A DNA stretch of 6,466 bases from an uncultured Gammaproteobacteria bacterium (GTDB taxonomy: Bacteria; Pseudomonadota; Gammaproteobacteria; Halothiobacillales; Halothiobacillaceae). Positions 1-4,693 of the stretch are shown here, one piece after another. Where the stretch lies: positions 1-6,466 of the forward strand of contig CALKWL010000044.1 in the NCBI GenBank assembly GCA_938004235.1, given 5' to 3'. How positions within the stretch are numbered: the first letter of the stretch is position 1; each line of letters starts with the position of its first letter. Both the position numbers and the translations under genes were made by a program. Under the pieces are notes generated by a model. That model did no database searches. It was not told where the DNA came from and saw only the letters and a list, made by a program, of their open reading frames with translations.

Positions 1-748
1 CGATGGTGGATAGCTGAATCAAGATTGCCAGCTCGCTGGTGCGCTCCATCTTGGCGGCAGGGAGTTGGTCGCGTAGCTGCTTGATCTCGTCCACGGACAG
101 CACGCGCTCACGTTCCGGCTGGATACCGCCCGCGTCCTTCTCCTTGCTCAGTCCGAATAGCGGGCTTTTTTCGATGATGTCCCGGCGCAGGCACCAGTTA
201 AAGAATTGGCGCATGTGACTGAAGGTGTGATTGGCCTGTACCACGGAACCGCGCATCCTCACGCGATCGATGATTCCCAGCACGTCGGCTTTGGTGACGT
301 CGCGCACGGCCTTATCCCCAATGTGGGGCAGCACGTCTTTGGCGAACATGCGACGCGCTTCGATACCGCCATCCTTGCGCCTGGACAAGTCCAGCGTCAG
401 CCAATCTTCAACAGTCTGCGCAAACAGTTTGATGCTCTCCTGCTCCCGGCGTGCGGCCTCGGCTTGGCGCACCTGCGCTTCGGCCTCGGCTTTGGCATGG
501 GTCAGCGGGCAGATACCGCCATCAAGGAGCTTGCGGGCACTGGCGCCCTTGGCGCGCGCTTCTTTCAGTGTGACGTGCTCGTAGCTCCCAAACGCCATAA
601 CCCGGCGGGCATCGCCGAACCTGTAGCGGAATTGCCAGACACGTTTGCCGCTGGGGTAGATGCGCAGTTGCAGACCGTCACCGTCCAGCAGGACAAGCTC
701 CTTGTCGCCCGGTTTGGTCGCTTCAATTTGTTTGACCGTCAGCTTCAT
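1..748 (-). CDS. P4-type tyrosine integrase, C-terminus cut off by the window edge
   Basis: This gene would catalyse site-specific integration and excision of the mobile element whose end lies just to its right. Reading the minus strand from the ATG at 748 gives 249 open residues and one extra base, with no stop before the window edge. Residues 1-85 resemble the N-terminal arm-DNA-binding domain of P4/DUF4102 integrases: MKLTVKQIEATKPGDK, then LLDGDGLQLRI, then WQFRYRF and FGSYEHVTLKEAR. Residues 86-105 form a charged, Ala/Glu-rich linker. Residues 106-205 fit the helical core-binding domain (IGDKAVRDVTKADVL, HMRQFFNWCLRRDIIEKSP). The catalytic domain begins near residue 215 (RVLSVDEIKQL), but the catalytic Arg, HxxR and Tyr would all lie beyond the left edge. 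Family members are usually about 400 residues. ATG 748 is chosen because it places the family N-terminus correctly. The frame stays open upstream to a TAG near 818, with GTG codons at 796 and 808. Whether the enzyme is intact cannot be judged here. Confidence 0.92.
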   Translation of the reverse strand, partial: MKLTVKQIEATKPGDKELVLLDGDGLQLRIYPSGKRVWQFRYRFGDARRVMAFGSYEHVTLKEARAKGASARKLLDGGICPLTHAKAEAEAQVRQAEAARREQESIKLFAQTVEDWLTLDLSRRKDGGIEARRMFAKDVLPHIGDKAVRDVTKADVLGIIDRVRMRGSVVQANHTFSHMRQFFNWCLRRDIIEKSPLFGLSKEKDAGGIQPERERVLSVDEIKQLRDQLPAAKMERTSELAILIQLSTI

Positions 749-784
749 TTTGCTACCACTAATCCCCGCTTGATTCTTGCGTTT

Positions 785-808
785 ACCGTAACCCACACCG
801 TAACCCAC
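785..808. repeat. Perfect tandem 12-bp repeat upstream of the integrase
   Basis: ACCGTAACCCAC occurs twice with no gap (785-796 and 797-808), 37 bp upstream of the integrase ATG. Read on the minus strand in the integrase frame it would encode GTG GGT TAC GGT twice (VGYGVGYG), so it could be a translated N-terminal extension. Equally, it could be a non-coding protein-binding site in the element's recombination region. The sequence shows the repeat; its role is inferred. Confidence 0.7.
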
Positions 809-833
809 CGGCGCGCGCTAGGCTGATTTTACA

Positions 834-915
834 TGAAACAAGGTGAAACAGATAAGTGATAAAATACAATGAGTTACAAAATTGACGAAACAAGCTGAAA
901 GCGGATGAAACGGGT
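834..915. repeat. Helically phased direct repeats, probable integrase arm-type sites
   Basis: A motif close to TGAAACAAGG begins at 834, 844, 886, 896 and 906. The spacing is exactly 10 bp within each of two groups (834-853 and 886-915), with about 32 bp of AT-rich DNA between them. The first six bases of each copy are TGAAAC, TGAAAC, CGAAAC, TGAAAG and TGAAAC. Short direct repeats at about one helical turn, lying between an integrase gene and its attachment core, are the usual form of arm-type binding sites for the integrase N-terminal domain, sometimes mixed with excisionase sites. The repeats and spacing are seen; binding is inferred from position and family. Confidence 0.6.
850..893 (-). 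promoter_or_regulatory. Possible integrase promoter between the two repeat groups
   Basis: On the minus strand two overlapping sigma70-like pairs can be drawn. One is TTGTTT (893-888) with TTGTAT (869-864), 18-bp spacer. The other is TTGTAA (879-874) with TTATCT (855-850), also an 18-bp spacer. Neither is a strong match. The position between the presumed arm-site groups would allow the integrase to repress its own transcription, but that is inference. Confidence 0.25.
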
Positions 916-925
916 AAAAACCAAA

Positions 926-970
926 CTGGGGGACTAGTGGTAGCAGGTTCAAATCCTGTCGTCCCGACCA
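926..970 (+). tRNA. 3' fragment of a tRNA gene, probably tRNA-Pro(GGG), at the element/chromosome junction
   Basis: The sequence can be read as tRNA from the anticodon loop onward: loop CTGGGGG (926-932, anticodon GGG at 928-930, G37 as in Pro tRNAs), anticodon stem 3' strand ACTAG (933-937), a 5-nt variable loop (938-942), T stem GCAGG/CCTGT (943-947, 955-959) around loop TTCAAAT, acceptor 3' strand CGTCCCG (960-966), discriminator A and encoded CCA (968-970). A G at position 72 implies a C1:G72 pair, typical of bacterial tRNA-Pro. The matching 5' acceptor strand, D arm and 5' anticodon stem (CTAGT expected) are absent; the bases before the loop are CCAAA. It is therefore a fragment left by integration of the element to the left, not a working gene. 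Identity as Pro is likely but not certain: A48 is unusual, and bases 926-942 might come from the element rather than the host. Confidence 0.72.
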
Positions 971-978
971 ATAAAATC

Positions 979-1016
979 AAGCACTTAGATGGAAACATCT
1001 AAGTGCTTTTTCTTTG
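979..1016 (+). terminator. Intrinsic terminator of the tRNA locus
   Basis: A perfect 13-bp stem (979-991 with 996-1008) closes on a GAAA tetraloop (992-995) and runs into a T-rich tract (TTTTTCTTT, to 1016). It begins 9 bp after the tRNA CCA, so it is the native terminator of the interrupted tRNA gene and marks host sequence. On the minus strand the stem is followed by GATTTTAT, so it may also stop transcripts arriving from dps. Confidence 0.9.
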
Positions 1017-1134
1017 GTGGAGGCTCCACGCGACCACTACCGACGTACTAGCCCCCGGCCTTAGGCCTTAAGCGCCGGAGTTAACTACAGGCGGAAACGT
1101 TTTACCTGTAAGGTACTCCTCGCGCCTTCAGGAT
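1017..1134. other. Short intergenic stretch between the tRNA terminator and the end of dps
   Basis: No gene is supported here. It holds two modest inverted repeats: CCGGC (1055-1059) with GCCGG (1074-1078), extended inward by CTTA/TAAG, and TACAGG (1086-1091) with CCTGTA (1105-1110). Neither is followed by a convincing T tract on the minus strand, so they are weak candidates for the 3' end of the dps transcript. Confidence 0.4.
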
Positions 1135-1629
1135 TTACCCCTGTGTCATTGCTCGCAGCATCCACGCATTTTTTTCATGGATTTCCATGCGACGGGTCAG
1201 CAAATCCAGCGTCGGCTGATCGTTGGCCTCATCGGCCACCGGCAGCACTCCGCGTGCAGTACGCACCACGGCTTCCTGCGCTTGCACCAAGGCAACCAGC
1301 ATTTCGCTGGCGCTCATAACCTCTTCCGGAATGCTGAATGAAGCCAGGGATTCAAACTTTTTGAACGTCCCCGGCGCCAACAACCCCAGTGAACGGATGC
1401 GCTCAGCGATTTCATCCACTCCGGTAAACAGTTCGGTGTACTGCTCCTCGAACATGATATGCAGGCTTCTGAACTGCGGCCCGACCACGTTCCAGTGGAA
1501 GTTGTGCGTCATCAAAAACAGGGAGTAACTGTCGGCCAACAAACTCGACAGACCCGCGCCAATTGCCTCGCGCTGTGCGTCATCCAGGCCGATGTTGATT
1601 GCTGCAACCTCAGATTTCTTCTTCGCCAT
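1135..1629 (-). CDS. dps: Dps-family ferritin-like DNA-binding protein from starved cells
   Basis: Dps proteins assemble as cytoplasmic dodecamers that oxidise ferrous iron with hydrogen peroxide, store it as a mineral core and often bind DNA, protecting it under oxidative stress and starvation. The 164-residue product has the usual Dps length. The inter-subunit ferroxidase ligands are present with the exact family spacing: H45 (in THNFHWNV), H57, E61, D72 and E76 (in VDEIAER). E61 replaces the Asp of E. coli Dps, as in many proteobacterial members. The short Lys-rich N-terminus (MAKKKSE) could contact DNA. ATG 1629 is preferred over an in-frame TTG at 1650 because GGGGGA (1643-1638) lies 8 nt before it and the family N-terminus then fits. 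The gene is convergent with the tRNA fragment. It follows yoaA on the same strand, but about 317 bp separate them, so it probably has its own promoter. Confidence 0.95.
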   Translation of the reverse strand: MAKKKSEVAAINIGLDDAQREAIGAGLSSLLADSYSLFLMTHNFHWNVVGPQFRSLHIMFEEQYTELFTGVDEIAERIRSLGLLAPGTFKKFESLASFSIPEEVMSASEMLVALVQAQEAVVRTARGVLPVADEANDQPTLDLLTRRMEIHEKNAWMLRAMTQG

Positions 1630-1651
1630 GATATTTTTCCCCCGAGTCAAT

Positions 1652-1682
1652 GCTTAAAAAACCATCCTGGGGTTTTTTAAGC
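1652..1682. promoter_or_regulatory. Perfect 12-bp inverted repeat in the dps leader
   Basis: GCTTAAAAAACC (1652-1663) pairs perfectly with GGTTTTTTAAGC (1671-1682) around a 7-nt loop. It ends 22 bp upstream of the dps ATG and just ahead of its ribosome binding site. The A-tract and T-tract arms make it look like a bidirectional terminator, but the GC part of the stem is only two pairs, so it would be weak. It could be an attenuator or stability element in the dps leader, or an operator palindrome. Confidence 0.6.
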
Positions 1683-1684
1683 TT

Positions 1685-1713
1685 GGCTGGCGCGAACTCA
1701 CTTCGCGCCAGCC
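1685..1713. promoter_or_regulatory. GC-rich perfect 12-bp hairpin directly next to the leader repeat
   Basis: GGCTGGCGCGAA (1685-1696) pairs perfectly with TTCGCGCCAGCC (1702-1713) around a 5-nt loop. It is separated from the neighbouring hairpin by only two bases. Neither strand has a T tract after it, so it is not a standard intrinsic terminator. In the dps direction it would fold first, then the AT-rich hairpin. Its role is unknown. Confidence 0.6.
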
Positions 1714-1946
1714 GCCGCAACGCAAATCAAGGCCTTAGCGCCCTTGTTTGCGCCGGGGCATCCATACCCCGGACAGAAAATGCTCATACTTCAGCATTTC
1801 CTTGAAAAACCCCGTACTGTGACTTTAGCCCAATTCCGCGCCTTGTCTGTTTGTATTTTTCAATGGGTTCGATAGTTCAGGGCTGTTGAAAAACAGTCTG
1901 AGAGCCCCTTGCTCGCGAATCGAATAGGCCAAGAGCGCCCTTTTCA
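1714..1946. other. Intergenic region between yoaA and the dps leader
   Basis: No gene is clearly supported in these 233 bp. Visible structures are a 6-bp hairpin CCGGGG/CCCCGG (1753-1772), a 7-bp hairpin AAATGCT/AGCATTT (1778-1799), and a 5-bp stem on a GAAA loop (CTGTT/AACAG, 1883-1896). TTGAAAAAC occurs at 1802-1810 and 1886-1894, with TTTTTCAA inverted at 1856-1863. A 40-codon open frame on the minus strand (1947-1825) overlaps the yoaA stop as TGATG; its product resembles nothing I recognise. The dps promoter should lie here, but I could not pick one with confidence. Confidence 0.4.
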
Positions 1947-3857
1947 TCATGCTGCAAAAAATCGGCGCACCTGCTCCAGGGACTGAGTACGCCGCATGGG
2001 CGGCAAGCTGTCAATGAATTGCTTGCCGTAGGGTTTGCTGCGAATGCGTGGATCGCACAACATCAACACCCCACGATCATCCTCACCACGGATTAGCCGC
2101 CCCGCCCCCTGTTTCAGGGTCAAAATCGCCTGTGGCAACTGGTAATGCACAAACGGCTCCAGCCCCTGCTGACGCATGGCGTCCATGCGCGCCTTGAGCA
2201 CCGGATCGCCCGGCGTGGCAAAGGGCAATTTGTCGATAATCACCAGGGACAAGGCTTCACCCTGCACATCCACGCCCTCCCAGAAGCTTTGCGTACCCAA
2301 CAGAACCGCGTTGCCAAGCTCGCGAAAGCGCTCGACCAGGGCATGACGCGGCATCTCGCCCTGCACCAGCAAGGGGTGAGTAAGCTGATGACGCAACAAG
2401 CCTTCCGCCTCCTTGAGTGCGCGATGACTGGTGAACAGCATAAAGGCGCGCCCCTGGCTGGCCTCAAGCACCGGCAAGGCGGCTTCGACCACGGCCTTGG
2501 TGAATTGCACGCTATTCGGATCGGGCATATCCAGGGGATGGTAGAGCAAGGCTTTGTTTGGATAATCAAACGGACTATCCAGACACAAACTAGGCGTCTC
2601 TGCGCTTAATCCCACCCGCCGGGTAAAAAACTCAAAGCGTTTCTGCGCCGTAAGCGTAGCCGAAGTAAACACCAGCGCGCGTTGGCGTCCATGCAGCGCG
2701 CGCGCCAAAGCGCTGGCCGCATCCACCGGGGTGACATGCAGGGCATAGCCGCGCCCGTTAAGCTCATACCACAGGACTTCTTCCGTGTTTTCGGCTTGGC
2801 TGAAGCGTGCGAGCAGTGCAAGCGCGGCTTCCGCACGCTTTTGCGCATTTTCCAGACCTTTGCCGCGCGGCGCGGCCAGGATCAAACCTTCATTCAGTTC
2901 GCGCAAGGCGCGCTCCAGGGCGTTGAGGGCTTCTGTTAGCGGCTTGTGTTCGCGCACCGCACTCCAGGCATCCCGTGACGGACGCAACTCAAATGCCAGA
3001 CGGAAATCGTCACTGGATTTTTTCAATGCTGCCGCCAGATCACGCAGTGCGGCCATGTCGGGCGCATCGCGCAACTGCTCGTTGATCGCATCGCGCGACA
3101 GATCAAGCATCTGGCGCGAGGTCAATGACTCACCGGCAAAGGCGCTGGCAATTTCCGGCAGCTGATGCGCCTCGTCAAAAATCAGCGCGTCGGCATCGGG
3201 CAGGAACTCGCCAAAGCCTTCGTCGCGCAGGGCGGCATCCGCACAGAACAGATGATGGTTAATCACCACCAGATCCGCTTCCTGCGCCCGACGACGCGCT
3301 TCAAACACGAAGCAGTCCTGAAAACTCGGGCACTCGCTGCCAAGACAGTTATCCGTGGTCGAAGTCACCATCCCCCAGATCATCGAGCCTTCAGGGACGC
3401 CCTCACACTCCGCCAGGTCACCGCTCTTGCTGCGCAACGTCCATTGTTCCACGATGCGCAACTGCTCGCGCAACTCGCCCGAGCGAATGAACTCCTCGGT
3501 TTTTGCGCCCAGCAAACGGTAGCGACACAGATAATTCGAGCGACCCTTGAGCAAGGCCACATCGCGGCTGGCGCCAAGGATGGCCTTGACCCGGGGCAGA
3601 TCCTTGAGAAACAGCTGATCCTGCAAATGCTTGGTGGCTGTGGCAATCATCACTTTGCCAGGGTGCAGCATGGCAGGCACCAGATAGGCAAACGTTTTGC
3701 CCACCCCTGTTCCAGCCTCAACCACCAATGTTGAACCTTCGTCCAGCGCCGCGCCGACCGCATCGGCCATGCGCCCCTGCGATTCACGCACAGCAAAGCG
3801 AGGGTTTTGCTCCGCAAACGGGCCGTCAGCCCCCAACAACTCAGCAGGCGTGCGCAT
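1947..3857 (-). CDS. yoaA: YoaA-type ATP-dependent DNA helicase (XPD/DinG family, iron-sulfur)
   Basis: YoaA is a superfamily 2, XPD-like 5'-3' DNA helicase that works with the clamp-loader subunit HolC (chi) in repair of stalled or damaged replication forks in E. coli. From ATG 3857 the product has 636 residues, the same as E. coli YoaA and shorter than DinG. Visible motifs, in order: Walker A AGTGVGKT (48-55); the four Fe-S cluster cysteines C111 (GRSNYLC), C171, C176 and C182 (DNCLGSECPSFQDC); VVINHHLF; Walker B DEAH (228-231); motif V FWEGVD (525-530) followed by SLVIIDKLPF; and motif VI QGAGRLIR (583-590). All look intact. A TTG at 3866, directly after the lipoprotein stop codon, would add three residues. 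ATG 3857 is chosen for the length match, although neither start has a strong ribosome binding site. It starts 9 bp after the upstream lipoprotein gene, which suggests co-transcription. Confidence 0.93.
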   Translation of the reverse strand: MRTPAELLGADGPFAEQNPRFAVRESQGRMADAVGAALDEGSTLVVEAGTGVGKTFAYLVPAMLHPGKVMIATATKHLQDQLFLKDLPRVKAILGASRDVALLKGRSNYLCRYRLLGAKTEEFIRSGELREQLRIVEQWTLRSKSGDLAECEGVPEGSMIWGMVTSTTDNCLGSECPSFQDCFVFEARRRAQEADLVVINHHLFCADAALRDEGFGEFLPDADALIFDEAHQLPEIASAFAGESLTSRQMLDLSRDAINEQLRDAPDMAALRDLAAALKKSSDDFRLAFELRPSRDAWSAVREHKPLTEALNALERALRELNEGLILAAPRGKGLENAQKRAEAALALLARFSQAENTEEVLWYELNGRGYALHVTPVDAASALARALHGRQRALVFTSATLTAQKRFEFFTRRVGLSAETPSLCLDSPFDYPNKALLYHPLDMPDPNSVQFTKAVVEAALPVLEASQGRAFMLFTSHRALKEAEGLLRHQLTHPLLVQGEMPRHALVERFRELGNAVLLGTQSFWEGVDVQGEALSLVIIDKLPFATPGDPVLKARMDAMRQQGLEPFVHYQLPQAILTLKQGAGRLIRGEDDRGVLMLCDPRIRSKPYGKQFIDSLPPMRRTQSLEQVRRFFAA

Positions 3858-3866
3858 CGGACTCAA

Positions 3867-4628
3867 TCAACGCCCGCGTGCCAGTGAAACAATCATGTCA
3901 TTGCGGCTGCGCAGTGCCGCATCCGTACCTGCCAGACCATTCGCCTTAAGCGCCAGTTGTTCGGCCTGGGCGGTATCGCCCTGGAGCAAACGCACTTCAG
4001 CCAGGCGCGACCACAAGCCGGCATTGTTCGGCTCAATACGCAGTGCGCGCTCCAAAGTCGCCGCCGAACCTGTCAAATCACCGCGCGCCATCGCCGCACT
4101 GGCGCTGGTCGCCAGCTCGCGCGCCGCCGGACTTCCCGTCAGGCTTGCGGCGGGAAGCGAGACGTTGTCAACAGCTTGCTTGCCCGTTGCCGCAAGCTGA
4201 TTCGCCTGTGCCGCGCTGGTGTTGACCTTGGCGGTGGTCATCGCCGTAGCCGCATTAACCTGAGCTGTCGCCGAGCTCGTCGCCTTGTTCACTTGCTGCG
4301 AGCCCGCGGCAACCCCCGCATCGACCTGCGCCCCGGCAAGCCTGGTTGCTGATTGGGCGTAATCCACCCCTGGAGTCATTGGCGCTGTCGGAGCCAGCGC
4401 ACCTGGTGCGTAACTGTTCAGGGGCTTGGCGGGCAGTGGTTTGGCCTCCAGCGGCGTTTCCTTCAGGCCGGAAGACGACAATGAACGGACGACCGGCGCA
4501 CTTTCATCAACTTTTGGGACAGGCTTGACCGCCTGCCCGCCCTTGTAAATGGATGGCGCCGGGGTGGTTGAACACGCTGAAAGCAGTCCTCCAGCCATAA
4601 GAACAAACAAAAAACGATTATTTTTCAT
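3867..4628 (-). CDS. LpoP-like TPR lipoprotein, probable activator of PBP1b
   Basis: The 253-residue product begins with a lipoprotein signal peptide: MKNNR, a hydrophobic stretch (residues 6-16) and the lipobox LSAC with acylated C19. S20 after the cysteine predicts outer-membrane sorting. Residues 20-90 are Pro/Ser/Ala-rich and probably unstructured. Residues 90-155 are an Ala/Gln/Val/Asn-rich helix with an 11-residue period (QVD 101, QVN 112, QVN 123, KVN 134). Residues 172-237 hold tetratricopeptide-like helices (ATLERALRIEPNNAGLWSRLAEVRLLQ). A TPR lipoprotein encoded beside the PBP1b gene matches the arrangement of LpoP in Pseudomonas aeruginosa, which activates PBP1b from the outer membrane. 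The gene starts 65 bp downstream of mrcB and is followed after 9 bp by yoaA. The upstream ribosome binding site is weak. The lipoprotein and TPR calls are firm; the LpoP role is inferred from context. Confidence 0.75.
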   Translation of the reverse strand: MKNNRFLFVLMAGGLLSACSTTPAPSIYKGGQAVKPVPKVDESAPVVRSLSSSGLKETPLEAKPLPAKPLNSYAPGALAPTAPMTPGVDYAQSATRLAGAQVDAGVAAGSQQVNKATSSATAQVNAATAMTTAKVNTSAAQANQLAATGKQAVDNVSLPAASLTGSPAARELATSASAAMARGDLTGSAATLERALRIEPNNAGLWSRLAEVRLLQGDTAQAEQLALKANGLAGTDAALRSRNDMIVSLARGR

Positions 4629-4663
4629 TAATATACCGTCATATTTTCAATAAAACCTTACCA

Positions 4664-4691
4664 GGCTGCTGAAATATTTGTTTCAGCAGCC
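4664..4691 (-). terminator. Hairpin just after the mrcB stop codon
   Basis: An 11-bp perfect stem (GGCTGCTGAAA 4664-4674 with TTTCAGCAGCC 4681-4691) encloses a 6-nt loop and starts 2 bp after the mrcB stop. On the minus strand it is followed by TGGTAAGGTTTTATTG, only a loose T-rich tract. It could be a weak terminator that reduces read-through into the lipoprotein gene, or a stabilising 3' hairpin that lets the operon be expressed unevenly. Confidence 0.5.
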
Positions 4692-4693
4692 GG

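Noticed and set aside
206..826. A 206-codon plus-strand frame, with another at 231-584
   Set aside because: Both lie opposite the integrase, whose minus-strand product has clear family motifs over the same bases. Their products resemble no known protein.
926..970. tmRNA 3' end instead of tRNA
   Set aside because: The acceptor strand CGTCCCG-A-CCA requires a 5' CGGGACG. tmRNA begins GGGG and ends in a different, alanine-type acceptor.
783..998. A 71-codon minus-strand frame containing GTTGFEPATTSP
   Set aside because: This peptide is a well-known false translation of the reverse strand of tRNA 3' ends. It covers the tRNA fragment and its terminator.
1223..1680. Two plus-strand frames opposite dps
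   Set aside because: They are antisense to an intact Dps with all ferroxidase ligands, and have no family resemblance or ribosome binding site of note.
2145..3734. Several plus- and minus-strand frames within yoaA
   Set aside because: They are shadows in other frames of a 636-residue helicase with every expected motif.
3697..4528. Plus-strand frames over the start of yoaA and the lipoprotein gene
   Set aside because: They are Arg/Ser/Ala-rich translations typical of the opposite strand of GC-rich genes.
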